Position numbers and translations under genes: made by a program. From assembly GCF_030161375.1 (NCBI RefSeq), contig NZ_BSSQ01000030.1:1-60616 (forward strand): a DNA stretch of 60,616 nt. The letters are read 5' to 3'. The stretch's first letter is position 1. Every line of letters starts with the position of its first letter. This DNA comes from Paenibacillus glycanilyticus (GTDB lineage: Bacteria > Bacillota > Bacilli > Paenibacillales > Paenibacillaceae). This document shows positions 24,022 through 32,918 of the stretch, in pieces. Below the pieces are notes generated by a model. It was not told the origin of the DNA. It was given only the letters and a program-made list of their open reading frames with translations, and did no database searches.

Positions 24022-24648
24022 ATGGCACACACAGTGACGCCTCATGGCGGTCATGGTCATAACGACCACGGCCACCATGATGATCATCACGATCATGAAT
24101 CCATTAAGGTTCTTGGCTTCTGGATGTTTCTTGTAACCGACGTTATCTTGTTCGGTACGCTGTTTGCGACGTTCGCCGTTCTGCACAACAGCACAAATGG
24201 CGGTCCTACGCCACATGAGATGTTCGAGATGCCTGGCGTAATCGCCGAGACATTTATCTTGTTAACATCAAGCTTCACCAGCGGTCTAGCTGTTCTTCAA
24301 ATGCATAGAGGCAACAAAAAAGGCCTGATCGGCTGGCTGATCATTACGGCTTTGCTCGGCGCATCGTTTATTTTCCTTGAAGTATCCGAGTTTATCAAAA
24401 TGGTCGACGAAGGCGTAACGATCGGTACAAGTGGCTTCTGGTCCGCGTTCTTTACTTTGGTGGGAACTCACGGTCTTCACGTATCGGTTGGTCTCTGCTG
24501 GATGATTGGCTTGATGATTCAAATCGGCAAGCGCGGTATTACGCCGGTAACGAAGCGTAAAGTTACGATTGTCAGCTTGTATTGGCACTTTCTTGACGTT
24601 GTGTGGATCTTCGTCCTCACGGTCGTTTACTTGATGGGGGTGATGTAG
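24022..24648 (+). CDS. qoxC: Quinol oxidase subunit III
   Basis: The 208-residue protein has five membrane segments, the histidine-rich N-terminus (HGGHGHNDHGHHDDHHDHE), and the ending YWHFLDVVWIFVLTVVYLMG typical of subunit III of heme-copper oxidases. The ATG follows the stop of subunit I with no gap. The N-terminal His cluster is longer than usual and could bind metal, but this is only a guess. Confidence 0.93.
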   Translation: MAHTVTPHGGHGHNDHGHHDDHHDHESIKVLGFWMFLVTDVILFGTLFATFAVLHNSTNGGPTPHEMFEMPGVIAETFILLTSSFTSGLAVLQMHRGNKKGLIGWLIITALLGASFIFLEVSEFIKMVDEGVTIGTSGFWSAFFTLVGTHGLHVSVGLCWMIGLMIQIGKRGITPVTKRKVTIVSLYWHFLDVVWIFVLTVVYLMGVM

Positions 24649-24649
24649 G

Positions 24650-24982
24650 ATGGGAGGCCCTAACACGCACGGACATGGACATGATGAGCATGAGTCTCAT
24701 GGCTCGCTGAAATCCTATGTCATCGGTTTCGTTCTTTCGATTGTGCTTACAATTCTGCCGCTTGTTGTCGTATTGAACGACATGATGGACAGAACGCCAA
24801 CTCTGATCTTTATTATGATCATGGCGATCCTGCAATTCCTAGTACAGCTCTTCTTCTTCATGCATCTTCGCGAAGAGAAGAAACCTCGTTTCAACGTGAT
24901 GGCGCTTATCTTTGGCGTCGTCATCCTGATCACCATTATTGCCGGTTCGATCTGGATTATGACTTACAATTCCGTAGGCTAA
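24650..24982 (+). CDS. qoxD: Quinol oxidase subunit IV
   Basis: The 110-residue protein has three membrane segments (about 23-40, 48-68, 80-103) and the motif LQFLVQLFFFMHLREEKKPR, which identifies subunit IV (CyoD/QoxD). It is needed for assembly of the oxidase. It starts one base after subunit III ends and is followed by a strong terminator. Confidence 0.92.
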   Translation: MGGPNTHGHGHDEHESHGSLKSYVIGFVLSIVLTILPLVVVLNDMMDRTPTLIFIMIMAILQFLVQLFFFMHLREEKKPRFNVMALIFGVVILITIIAGSIWIMTYNSVG

Positions 24983-25000
24983 GCGATCAAAAGATACAAC

Positions 25001-25042
25001 AAGCCCGGGTCTTCTCCATCGAGAAGCACCTGGGCTTTTTTT
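25001..25042 (+). terminator. Terminator of the quinol oxidase operon
   Basis: AAGCCCGGGTCTTCTC pairs with GAGAAGCACCTGGGCTT around CATC, followed by a run of T. Confidence 0.92.
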
Positions 25043-25112
25043 CATTTCATCCGCTATGTTATGATGAGTGGGAACAATAGGACAACTACCCTCATGAGGA
25101 GGCCTTCTTACG

Positions 25113-25838
25113 ATGTTTAAACGCAACATGCGCCTGCCGGTTCTTGTACTGCTTGTAGCAGCGGTACTTCTCGTTATCGCCGGCTGCGGCGGCGGCAGCA
25201 AGACAAGCTCCAACGGCAATAACAACACTAGCGGTTCCGGCAACACCAATGCAACCGCCACTCCAGAAGCAACGGAAGCACCTGTACCGGACAAGCTTCT
25301 TGGTTCCGACAAACATCCGGTTGTTACGATCGAGATGGATACGGGCAAATCGTTCCAAGTCGAGCTGTATCCGGAGATCGCTCCGAATACCGTTAACAAC
25401 TTTGTTTCCCTTGTTAAGAAAGGCTTCTATGACGGCACGATCTTCCATCGCGTTATTCCGGGCTTCATGATTCAGGGCGGCGACCCGGAAGGTACAGGCA
25501 TGGGCGGCCCCGGCTATTCCATTAAAGGCGAATTCATGAGCAACGGCTTCCAGAATGATCTGCTGCATACGCGCGGCGTGATCTCAATGGCGCGTTCCGG
25601 CGATCCGGATTCCGGCGGTTCTCAGTTTTTCGTGATGGTTGCGGATGCTCCTTCGCTTGACGGCGATTATGCGGCATTTGGCAAAGTCATCGAAGGTATG
25701 GATACGGTTGACGAGATTGTTAACCAGGAGACGGAAAAATCGGGCGAAGGCTCCACTCCGGTCAAACCGATGGCAATCAAAAAAGCAACGATAGATACAA
25801 AAGGCATGACGTTTGCCGAGCCTGAAAAGGTCAAATAG
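25113..25838 (+). CDS. Cyclophilin-type peptidyl-prolyl isomerase, lipoprotein
   Basis: A 241-residue protein with a lipoprotein signal (VLLVIAGCGGGS), an Asn/Thr/Ser-rich linker and a cyclophilin domain from about residue 70 (FQVELYPEIAPNTVNNFVSLV, FHRVIPGFMIQGGDPEGTG, SGGSQFFVMVADAPSLDGDYAAFG). It would speed proline isomerisation of proteins folding outside the membrane. The ATG at 25113 follows GAGGAGGCC. It is a single-gene unit bounded by terminators. Confidence 0.93.
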   Translation: MFKRNMRLPVLVLLVAAVLLVIAGCGGGSKTSSNGNNNTSGSGNTNATATPEATEAPVPDKLLGSDKHPVVTIEMDTGKSFQVELYPEIAPNTVNNFVSLVKKGFYDGTIFHRVIPGFMIQGGDPEGTGMGGPGYSIKGEFMSNGFQNDLLHTRGVISMARSGDPDSGGSQFFVMVADAPSLDGDYAAFGKVIEGMDTVDEIVNQETEKSGEGSTPVKPMAIKKATIDTKGMTFAEPEKVK

Positions 25839-25845
25839 TTAAGCA

Positions 25846-25885
25846 AAAAGGCAGTTCCTCTTCTATAGAGGAACTGCCTTTTTGG
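25846..25885. terminator. Bidirectional terminator
   Basis: AAAAAGGCAGTTCCTCT and its complement AGAGGAACTGCCTTTTT form a long perfect stem between convergent genes, with T-runs on both strands. Confidence 0.92.
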
Positions 25886-25894
25886 CGAGTGCGA

Positions 25895-26527
25895 TTAGAA
25901 GCCCCGCTTCTCAATCTCAATTTCTTGCGGAAGGACAAGCGTCAGCTCCTGATTAATGCTCTCCGAGCCAATCGAGCCGTCCTTATGCTCGAAGCCGTTA
26001 ATAAGCACGTACATCGTGCTGCCTACCGTGCTTGTTGCTACCATCTGCTCCGGCTGTTTAAGCGGCTTAGGCGACCAATACTGTACCTGGCCGAGCAGCT
26101 GCACGGCGCGGCTCTCCCCTTGATCGAGCTGAACGGGGCGGAGCGACTGCACGACGATTTTCTTAATGCCATCCGGTACCGAGACTGGCTCGGATTGCAC
26201 AATCGCCGTACGTTCCGTCATCTGCAGTTGATCGCGCACCTCGCCAAGCAAACCCGTTGAAGTAAATCCAGCCATAAGTAAACTTCCAGCCCCAATTACC
26301 GCTACGTAAAACATGCTCATCCAATCGTAACGTAGAATCGGCTTCTCCTCCTTGGAGAGCTTCAGATGAACCAACATCTCTATTCCAAGCAGAATAAAGA
26401 CGGCGGGCGCCACCCACAGCAATAGCTCAAGCGATTCCGTTCCAATCCATATGGATAACCCTATCGCAATGCCGATCAGGAGCAGCGTGATCCCCATAGA
26501 CAACGATCCTACGCGCCATTGCTTCAT
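25895..26527 (-). CDS. Membrane protein of the ECF sigma operon, function unknown
   Basis: The 210-residue product has three hydrophobic segments (about 10-28, 33-50, 70-90) followed by a 120-residue soluble domain of mainly beta character (IKKIVVQSLRPVQLDQGESRAVQLLGQVQYW). No family recognised. Its ATG at 26527 directly follows the TAG of the upstream gene, with GGGAGGGAGAATAG as ribosome binding site. It is the last gene of the operon and probably reports or shapes the envelope stress the sigma factor responds to; this is inference. Confidence 0.7.
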   Translation of the reverse strand: MKQWRVGSLSMGITLLLIGIAIGLSIWIGTESLELLLWVAPAVFILLGIEMLVHLKLSKEEKPILRYDWMSMFYVAVIGAGSLLMAGFTSTGLLGEVRDQLQMTERTAIVQSEPVSVPDGIKKIVVQSLRPVQLDQGESRAVQLLGQVQYWSPKPLKQPEQMVATSTVGSTMYVLINGFEHKDGSIGSESINQELTLVLPQEIEIEKRGF

Positions 26528-27691
26528 CTATTCTCCCTCCCTGTCCGACATCCTCGAAGGATGAGGCGGAAGCGGCTCCGGAGCCGGATATGACTTGCGG
26601 CCGCCGCCGAAGACCAACCGAAATCCAAGAGCAATCATAATGAAGGCGACAAACGCCGTTGGCAAATTGTATTTCAAATTCATATATTCCTGATAAATAT
26701 CACGGAAATTAGGGGCGATATAAGTAGCCATAATCCGATCGCCTAAATAATAAACACCTAAGACAAGCAACCCGATGCCAATCCATTTCTGATACGGAGC
26801 AAGCTGCGCCACAACAGCCTCATCTCTCATCTCTCCGCGCTCATAGCGGGCCATTTGCTGCATGGAATCAAAAAACGCGTAGAACCATAGGAGCGGCATA
26901 AGGAACAAAAAGATAGAGAGTCTAAGCGAATCCATCAAATAGATGGCGATAAGGAAGCTGCCCATCAGTTGAAGCCCGCGTTTCTGCTGGCCAATATACA
27001 GATGTCCAACGCCAGGGAACAGCGAGAGAATCATGGCGAGCACTTTGTTTTTCCGTCCGTCGCCCATATGATTCTCAATCTCCTCAAAGAGCGGCCGGTC
27101 GTTCAGTTCCTCTCCGCGCTGCTTCCGGTGAAGCTGCTGAATCGCGTCAAAGATGCTGTAAACCCAGATGACCGGCAATCCAAGCAGGAAGACGAGGAAG
27201 GCGGAGGTATTGGTCACGACGCCGATAAAGACCACAACCGCGAACAAGCCAAGGAAGGCCACCAGGAACGTAATGCCGCGTTGCATAAGGCCAAGCGACA
27301 TATGGCCAAGTCCCGGAATAAGCGATAACATCACGGTACTCGTTTTCTCCCGTTGCTGCTCGTACGCCATATAACCCGGATCAAACGGGATATCTCCGTG
27401 TTCGCTATATGGCATAGCAACAGGCGGTTTGGGCGACAGCAGCGTTACAATCATATCAATCATGTTAATGAGCCAGCTTAATGCACCTATAAAGAAGAAG
27501 AAAAGACCAATGTCTCCTCCATCTCCGGATTGTAAAGCGATGAAAAATAACAATAAGGAGCCAAAGAACCCTCCTCCGTACAGCAGGCAGCGGAATGGCC
27601 GCCCTAGATAGGCATGCCCGACGCCTGGAATAAATGACAACAACAAAGCGACTATCGGATTTTTCGTCATCTTGCCTTTCCTCACTTTCAT
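26528..27691 (-). CDS. Multi-pass membrane protein with three TM2-like repeats
   Basis: The 387-residue protein contains three copies of a unit of about 75-100 residues. Each opens with a motif like LLSFIPGVGHAYLGRPFR (about 14-33), MLSLIPGLGHMSLGLMQRG (121-139) or ILSLFPGVGHLYIGQQKRG (221-239) and closes with a W...FD..QQ segment. A further membrane pair and a Pro-rich tail follow. The motif resembles TM2-type membrane domains. Start ATG 27691 (GAGG upstream) or ATG 27670 (GAGGAAAGG upstream). Function unknown; placed third in the ECF sigma operon. Confidence 0.75.
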   Translation of the reverse strand: MKVRKGKMTKNPIVALLLSFIPGVGHAYLGRPFRCLLYGGGFFGSLLLFFIALQSGDGGDIGLFFFFIGALSWLINMIDMIVTLLSPKPPVAMPYSEHGDIPFDPGYMAYEQQREKTSTVMLSLIPGLGHMSLGLMQRGITFLVAFLGLFAVVVFIGVVTNTSAFLVFLLGLPVIWVYSIFDAIQQLHRKQRGEELNDRPLFEEIENHMGDGRKNKVLAMILSLFPGVGHLYIGQQKRGLQLMGSFLIAIYLMDSLRLSIFLFLMPLLWFYAFFDSMQQMARYERGEMRDEAVVAQLAPYQKWIGIGLLVLGVYYLGDRIMATYIAPNFRDIYQEYMNLKYNLPTAFVAFIMIALGFRLVFGGGRKSYPAPEPLPPHPSRMSDREGE

Positions 27692-27707
27692 GAAATATAT
27701 AACCTCT

Positions 27708-28268
27708 TTATTTGAAACGATCGTTCTCAAGCTTATCGAACCAGGTAGAAGTACGGTTGACCATCCGGTCCGACCATGTAGGTTCTTGCGGCTGCTCTTC
27801 CCCCTGCTCAATTGTTTGCTCGGAAGGCATGGCATGGGAATCGAGTTCTCCCAACTTGGCCGAAATCCCGCTGAACGTCCCTGTACCAAGCAGCAGCAGC
27901 GTAATGGCAGCGGCGGCAGCGAAGTGAACAGCCGGCCGTTGCAGGAATGACTGGCGGCGGGCAGGCTCCGCCCGCATAACCGGACTTTTCCTTGCCGACT
28001 CGGCGAGCAGGACGTCGATGACCCGCTTCCCCAGTTGTTTCATGTCCGGAATAGCTGCCTTTGCATTTGCTTGTGCCGCCATATTTGGCAAAGATGCTAA
28101 TTCCCCTGCTTCGGATGCTTCTATCGCAGATATGAACAGCAACATACATGGCTCGCATTCCGCCATATGCCCTTCCATCTCTTCACGCTTCTGCTCCGTG
28201 AGCCGGTCTGAGACATAGGCATCTAGTTCCGATGCCGTCAAATGGTTGTTCCACTCTTCCTTGTTCAT
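27708..28268 (-). CDS. Anti-sigma factor with zinc-finger (ZAS) domain
   Basis: The 186-residue protein has a cytoplasmic N-terminal ZAS motif (H34, C38, C41 in HMAECEPC), one membrane segment (about 116-133) and an outer C-terminal domain. It should bind and hold the neighbouring sigma factor until a signal releases it. The ATG at 28268 overlaps the sigma stop as ATGA, pointing to translational coupling and balanced amounts. Ribosome binding site GGAAGGAGG. Confidence 0.9.
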   Translation of the reverse strand: MNKEEWNNHLTASELDAYVSDRLTEQKREEMEGHMAECEPCMLLFISAIEASEAGELASLPNMAAQANAKAAIPDMKQLGKRVIDVLLAESARKSPVMRAEPARRQSFLQRPAVHFAAAAAITLLLLGTGTFSGISAKLGELDSHAMPSEQTIEQGEEQPQEPTWSDRMVNRTSTWFDKLENDRFK

Positions 28269-28861
28269 TCGAAGTCCTCCTTCCGCCAATGCCGCTTAAT
28301 CCAGTTGCGTGCCCGGTAGAGCCTCGACTCCACGCTTTTTTTCTCGAGTCCGGTCTGAGCAGCGATCTCTTCGTACGATTTGTTCTCCATATAATAAGCC
28401 GTTACGACTTCGCGATAATTGTCCGGCAGCTGATCCACCTGCTCCCGCACTTGTCGTTTCTCTTCTTGGTCTATAACGGCGGCCTCAACGGGTTGTCCGC
28501 GGGCTGCCAAGACTCCTTCTGCCTCAAACCCGACAAGGTTATCGACCAGCTCCTCGGGTTTGCGCATACGGCTTCTTTTCCAATCGATTGCCTTATTGAC
28601 GGCTATGCGGGTAATCCATGTCTTGAAGCCGTCCATTCTGAACTCCGGGAGGGAGCGATAGATTTGCAGCAGCGCTTCTTGTGTCACGTCTTCCGCATCA
28701 TGCGGGCTGCGGAGCACGGCATACACGGTACGATAGATATAGGGCCCATATTCGTCTACAAAAGTTTGAAACGCCGCAGGACCGCCGTTTTTGATGGCTG
28801 TGATCCATTGTTCGTCTTGAATCTCGCTCTCCTCCCTTCCCGCTATAATAGACGACGGCAT
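28265..28861 (-). CDS. ECF-type RNA polymerase sigma factor
   Basis: A 198-residue sigma-70 family protein with region 2 (FQTFVDEYGPYIYRTVYAVL, HDAEDVTQEALLQIYRSLPEF, FKTWITRIAVNKAIDWKRS) and region 4 (LPDNYREVVTAYYMENKSYEEIAAQTGLEKKSVESRLYRARNW); no region 1 or 3. The start is uncertain: ATG at 28861 lies after AGGGGTGG, while a better AGGGAGG further in has only an ATT at proper distance. It heads a four-gene operon with its anti-sigma factor and two membrane proteins. I could not identify its own target promoter. Confidence 0.9.
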   Translation of the reverse strand: MPSSIIAGREESEIQDEQWITAIKNGGPAAFQTFVDEYGPYIYRTVYAVLRSPHDAEDVTQEALLQIYRSLPEFRMDGFKTWITRIAVNKAIDWKRSRMRKPEELVDNLVGFEAEGVLAARGQPVEAAVIDQEEKRQVREQVDQLPDNYREVVTAYYMENKSYEEIAAQTGLEKKSVESRLYRARNWIKRHWRKEDFE

Positions 28862-28914
28862 ATCCGCCCACCCCTGCACATCCTCGAAAAAACTTTCCTG
28901 CTAATAAAATCCAA

Positions 28915-28962
28915 CAAAAAAACCGGAGAACGCATGGCTCCCTGCCTTGCGATCCCCGGTTA
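28915..28962 (-). terminator. Terminator after ywhD
   Basis: On the minus strand AACCGG pairs with CCGGTT across an imperfect stem with an inner GCA/TGC pairing, followed by a run of seven T. Confidence 0.8.
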
Positions 28963-28980
28963 TTCAGTTAACGAATTTGT

Positions 28981-29502
28981 TTACGCCAACGCTTCCTTGA
29001 GCTCTTCCGGCGAGTTGTTCCACCATTCTTCATTATGCTCAATCAGAAGCTTGCGGTATGCCGCTTTCTCTTCCCCGTCCAGCTCTTCCAGCTTGTACTT
29101 GCGCTTAATAGCCGCATCCAGCTTGTTCACATGGTCGGCGAGAATCTTCCAGCCGCGGCGCGCTTCGGTATCGATCCACATCTCGCACGCTGTTGCCCCC
29201 GCATAATAAGAACCTTCCTCACCGCGTTCAACGGCGGTCCATACGATCCAGCACTTGCGGCCGTTTGGCGTGTCCTCCTTGTTTGGAGTGAACTTAATGC
29301 CCCGCTCCACCTTGCTCTTCGCATGCATGGCGCCATCATCAATATAGGCTACGCCGCCATCAATAATAACGCATGATACCGCGCTCAAATCTATCGTTCC
29401 GGCTCCAAAGCCTTTATGTTTTTTGTTGCTCACTACGTTAAGCGAGAGTGACTTCTTTTCTTTCTTTTCCGGCTCGGCCGGCTGTCCTTGCTGTTCCGTC
29501 AT
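28981..29502 (-). CDS. ywhD: YwhD family protein
   Basis: The 173-residue soluble protein (SLNVVSNKKHKGFGAGTIDLSAVSCVIIDGG, then GIKFTPNKED, then EEWWNNSPEELK) fits the YwhD family, which is of unknown function and restricted to Bacillota. In B. subtilis ywhD lies beside pbpG; here about 9 kb of other genes separate them. The ATG at 29502 follows GGAAGGTGGAAGAGCG; the longer frame upstream has no ribosome binding site. Confidence 0.85.
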   Translation of the reverse strand: MTEQQGQPAEPEKKEKKSLSLNVVSNKKHKGFGAGTIDLSAVSCVIIDGGVAYIDDGAMHAKSKVERGIKFTPNKEDTPNGRKCWIVWTAVERGEEGSYYAGATACEMWIDTEARRGWKILADHVNKLDAAIKRKYKLEELDGEEKAAYRKLLIEHNEEWWNNSPEELKEALA

Positions 29503-29606
29503 CGCTCTTCCACCTTCCCCGTACAATAATTCCATTTTAGCTAATAATCCGCGAAAAGCAAACATATACATGCTGTAGATGCTTGTCAACGGGAGGGAAT
29601 TGTATC

Positions 29607-31613
29607 ATGTCTCCACGCTACGTCAAACGATTGTTGCTGTTTACGCTTACCGCCGTCCTGCTCGGCCTCTCCATCCAGCAGGGCTTCGGCCGCGCTTGGC
29701 AATCCCAATATACCTATGCCCTCGCCCCTGCCGCCAAAGCAGCGACCGATTCCGCGCCAAAATCGGCCAAGCCGCCTGCCTCGTCCCAACCTGACCAGGT
29801 GGCGCCTAAGCCGGAGGCGCTCAGCAAACGAGTTACCGAATATCATATCAACGTCTCTCTGCGCGACGATATCCGGTATCTCGACGGCCAGCAGACCGTT
29901 ACCTGGACCAATCCGGGCAAAAAAACGGTGTCCGAGCTGTACTTCCATCTCTACCCGAATGCCTTCATGTCAGACAAAACCACCTTCATGCAGGAATCCG
30001 GCGGCAAGCTGCGCTCGGATAAGGCTACGGAGGCCAGCCAGGGCTACATGAAACTGCTCACGCTGCAAACGACCGAAGGAGAAAGCCTGCTTCCGCGACT
30101 TCATTATGTACAACCCGACGACAACAATCCAAATGACTTTACGCTGGCCAAGCTTAAGCTTCCCGAGCCGGTAGCACCGGGCAAAACCGTTACGCTCCAG
30201 ATGGGCTTTGAAGTGAAACTTCCGGAAGTATTCGCCCGGATGGGGTACTCCGGCAATTATGTGATGGCCGGACAATGGTTCCCTAAGCTGGCCGTCTATG
30301 AGACGGCAGGCACAAGAGGCCGCACGACTGAAGGCTGGAATACGCATCAATACCACGGCAATTCCGAATTTTACAGCGACTTCGGCATTTATTCGGTCCG
30401 CATCCAAGTGCCGGAATCGTATACGGTGGCGGCAACCGGCTTCCAGACGAAAGCGGTGGAGAAAAAGGATAACCGTTCCACTTATCAGTTCTACGCCGAT
30501 GATGTGCATGATTTTGCATGGGCCGCCTCGCCGGATTTTATCTACTATGAGGATACGTTGTCCGGTCCGGGTATACCGGGCGTCCGCATTAAGTTGTATT
30601 TAGACCCTGCGCATGCGGACTTGAAAGACCGTTACATGCATGCCGCCAAATCCGCCTTGTCCAAATACGGACAATGGTATGGCGAATATCCGTATTCCAC
30701 CTTGTCGGTCGTTGTACCGCCCAAAGGAGCAAACGGCTCGGGGGGCATGGAATATCCAACGCTTGTGACGGCTTTTGCCGCAGAGACGAGCAATCCGGGC
30801 TACAGCCTCGAGCGAACCGTCGTCCATGAAGTGGGCCATCAATATTGGTACGGCATGGTTGCCTCGAATGAATTCGAGGAAGCGTGGCTCGATGAAGGCT
30901 TTACTTCCTATGCGGAAGACAAAGTCATGGCCAGCGCTTATGGCTTAGAAGCCAACCTGCCGCTGGAAGCCAGTTATATGACCGATCCCGCTCCGCTTAA
31001 GCAGCCGTCATGGGCGTATCCAAGCAATAACGTGTATGCCGAGAATGTGTACATGCGGGCAAAGCTGGTTCTGATCGGCATCGAAAAGAAGGTCGGCGAG
31101 AAAACGATGCAAAAAATTATGCGCACCTACTTCCAGAAATATAAGTTCAAGCATCCAACGAGCGCAGACTTCCAGCGGGTTGTCGAACAGGTCACCAAAG
31201 AGAAGTGGACCAACTACTTCGACCAATATGTCTACGACAACCAGATGGCTGACGTAGCCGTGCAGTCCATTAGCGTCCGCCCGGTCGAACAAGACGGCAC
31301 GCAAATGTACGAGTCGTCCGTCCTCTTTCAACGCAACGGCGGTTATAACGGACCGATCCCGGTTGTACTGAAGTTTAAGGACGGCACGACTATCCCCAAG
31401 ACCTGGGATCCGACGGAATCGCAGGTCGAATATAAAGTGGTCCACAGCTCCCCGCTTGAATGGGTGGCCGTAGATCCGCAGCATACGAACGTGCTCGACA
31501 ATAAACATATGAACGACTATATGAAGGCGGACTTGTCGGAGGCCACTCGTACGCGTTGGAGTCTTGGTGTCTCCAACGTCATCCAGGGTCTGCTCGGCTT
31601 ATTGGGATGGTAG
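29607..31613 (+). CDS. M1-family zinc metallopeptidase, membrane-anchored or exported
   Basis: A 668-residue gluzincin aminopeptidase-like protein. The N-terminus carries a signal or anchor segment (LLLFTLTAVLLGLSI) and a Pro/Ala/Lys-rich linker. The catalytic region shows the substrate-binding GGMEYPTLV, zinc ligands in VVHEVGHQYWYG and the third ligand in EAWLDEGFTSYAED, and a distal Tyr region. The ATG at 29607 follows GGGAGGG. It is followed 10 bases later by a membrane protein gene, so the two form an operon, divergent from ywhD. Confidence 0.9.
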   Translation: MSPRYVKRLLLFTLTAVLLGLSIQQGFGRAWQSQYTYALAPAAKAATDSAPKSAKPPASSQPDQVAPKPEALSKRVTEYHINVSLRDDIRYLDGQQTVTWTNPGKKTVSELYFHLYPNAFMSDKTTFMQESGGKLRSDKATEASQGYMKLLTLQTTEGESLLPRLHYVQPDDNNPNDFTLAKLKLPEPVAPGKTVTLQMGFEVKLPEVFARMGYSGNYVMAGQWFPKLAVYETAGTRGRTTEGWNTHQYHGNSEFYSDFGIYSVRIQVPESYTVAATGFQTKAVEKKDNRSTYQFYADDVHDFAWAASPDFIYYEDTLSGPGIPGVRIKLYLDPAHADLKDRYMHAAKSALSKYGQWYGEYPYSTLSVVVPPKGANGSGGMEYPTLVTAFAAETSNPGYSLERTVVHEVGHQYWYGMVASNEFEEAWLDEGFTSYAEDKVMASAYGLEANLPLEASYMTDPAPLKQPSWAYPSNNVYAENVYMRAKLVLIGIEKKVGEKTMQKIMRTYFQKYKFKHPTSADFQRVVEQVTKEKWTNYFDQYVYDNQMADVAVQSISVRPVEQDGTQMYESSVLFQRNGGYNGPIPVVLKFKDGTTIPKTWDPTESQVEYKVVHSSPLEWVAVDPQHTNVLDNKHMNDYMKADLSEATRTRWSLGVSNVIQGLLGLLGW

Positions 31614-31623
31614 GAGGGTTTCA

Positions 31624-32445
31624 ATGAAAAATCATATGATGCAAGGCTGGCGGCTCGCGATCAAGCATTTTTATATCGTTATTCTGCTATTCCTATACCA
31701 GCTTCTGTGGGGATTTTTCCTATACCGGTTTATAGATTCGGTTGTATCGCCGTTATTGCGGAGGTTTCCCGATCATTCGCCCTCTAAGGCGGCGGTTCAG
31801 CTATTCATGAGCGAAGCGCAATTTCAGATCATGAAGACTGACGTATTAACGCCATACTTATGGCTGCTCGGCGGCTTATTCCTTGCCAGAATGCTTCTCT
31901 CGCCTTTATTTAATGCCGGACTTCTCTATTCTTTGCAGCATGCGACCGAATCCGGCGGCACGCAATTTCTCCAAGGGATCCGAAAAGCGTGGAAGCCGGT
32001 CACGTTGCTCTACTGGACGGAGTCCCTTCTTGTTCTAGCCCCTGCCTGGTGGCTCGCGCCACGCGGCTTGGATGCGTTGCTGCACAGCCGTTCCATAAAC
32101 GATTTGCTGCAGAAGACGCTGCCTGCTGCAGGAGGCTGGATCTTGTGGGGTATCCTGCTCCATCTGCTGTTCCTCGCCATGCAGCTTGGCGCAACCAGCC
32201 AGAAACGCGGAGGTATCAAGCAAACGCTTGGCACAGCTGTCAAACATCTGCTCCCTTTCGCCAGTTTATCGCTGTTAATGTGGGCGATTGGCTCCGGAAT
32301 CGGCTTATTCGTGAGCGGCCTGTCTCTCGTGTGGGCCGGATTTATCGCCCTCCTCGTACATCAAGGGTATCATCTTGTCCGAACCTTGCTGAAGGTTTGG
32401 ACTCTAGCCTCCCAATACGACATTTTAAGATCAAAGGAAGTTTAA
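31624..32445 (+). CDS. Polytopic membrane protein, function unknown
   Basis: The 273-residue product has about six hydrophobic segments with a Leu/Trp-rich composition and no recognised motif. The ATG at 31624 follows AGGAGGGTTTCA, and only 10 bases separate it from the M1 peptidase. Co-transcription suggests an accessory role to the peptidase, but nothing in the protein proves this. A terminator follows directly. Confidence 0.75.
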   Translation: MKNHMMQGWRLAIKHFYIVILLFLYQLLWGFFLYRFIDSVVSPLLRRFPDHSPSKAAVQLFMSEAQFQIMKTDVLTPYLWLLGGLFLARMLLSPLFNAGLLYSLQHATESGGTQFLQGIRKAWKPVTLLYWTESLLVLAPAWWLAPRGLDALLHSRSINDLLQKTLPAAGGWILWGILLHLLFLAMQLGATSQKRGGIKQTLGTAVKHLLPFASLSLLMWAIGSGIGLFVSGLSLVWAGFIALLVHQGYHLVRTLLKVWTLASQYDILRSKEV

Positions 32446-32467
32446 AATTTTCTCATTATTATAGAAT

Positions 32468-32506
32468 CGACCCGCCTTGCGACCTAGTCGCAGCGCGGGT
32501 TTTTCG
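32468..32506 (+). terminator. Terminator after the M1 peptidase operon
   Basis: GACCCGC pairs with GCGGGT, and an inner TTGCGAC/GTCGCA stem is enclosed; TTTTT follows. Confidence 0.8.
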
Positions 32507-32765
32507 CGTTTTCCCGAGAAAGCTTGCCCTAGCATTCTCCAAATAAATCAACATATTGGCTAGCAACCGCACATAGTAAAGAGTTAGTAAATTAAAATAG
32601 TACTTATCTGCTAGTCTATGCGCCCTATGAGGATGACCGATGGATGAGAAGATAGATATTTATGCATAGATTAGTCAAAAGGTTCCATGAGAATTATTAG
32701 AATTTGTCGGATTGGGGAGGAGATAAGCGGAAATTACCGAATAGTTACCAAGTACATAAAACACA
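32507..32765. other. Intergenic region upstream of the c-di-AMP riboswitch
   Basis: An A/T-rich stretch of about 260 bases with no credible gene. It should contain the promoter of the riboswitch transcript; I could not choose a convincing -35/-10 pair. Confidence 0.4.
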
Positions 32766-32900
32766 CTGCCAAATTCCTTGTACTGGAAACGGGGGAACCA
32801 CCCTGGGTGAATTGACTTCGACGTCCGAATAGATTGAATCGGCGCCTGAGAAGTCATAGGGATCCTTCAACCGAACCCCACAGCTAACCTCGTCGGCATT
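32766..32900 (+). promoter_or_regulatory. ydaO/yuaA-type c-di-AMP riboswitch
   Basis: The conserved core of the ydaO class is readable: GGGGGAACCACC, GGGTGAATT, then CCGAACCCCACAGCTAACCTCGTCGGC, with TGCC (32767) pairing to GGCA (32895-32898) to close the aptamer. The class binds cyclic di-AMP and often controls cell-wall hydrolases and osmolyte or K+ transport. No terminator stands between aptamer and gene; the ribosome binding site AAGGAG follows within 5 bases of the closing helix, so control of translation initiation is likely. Confidence 0.88.
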
Positions 32901-32918
32901 GGAAGGAGCTTTACCGCT

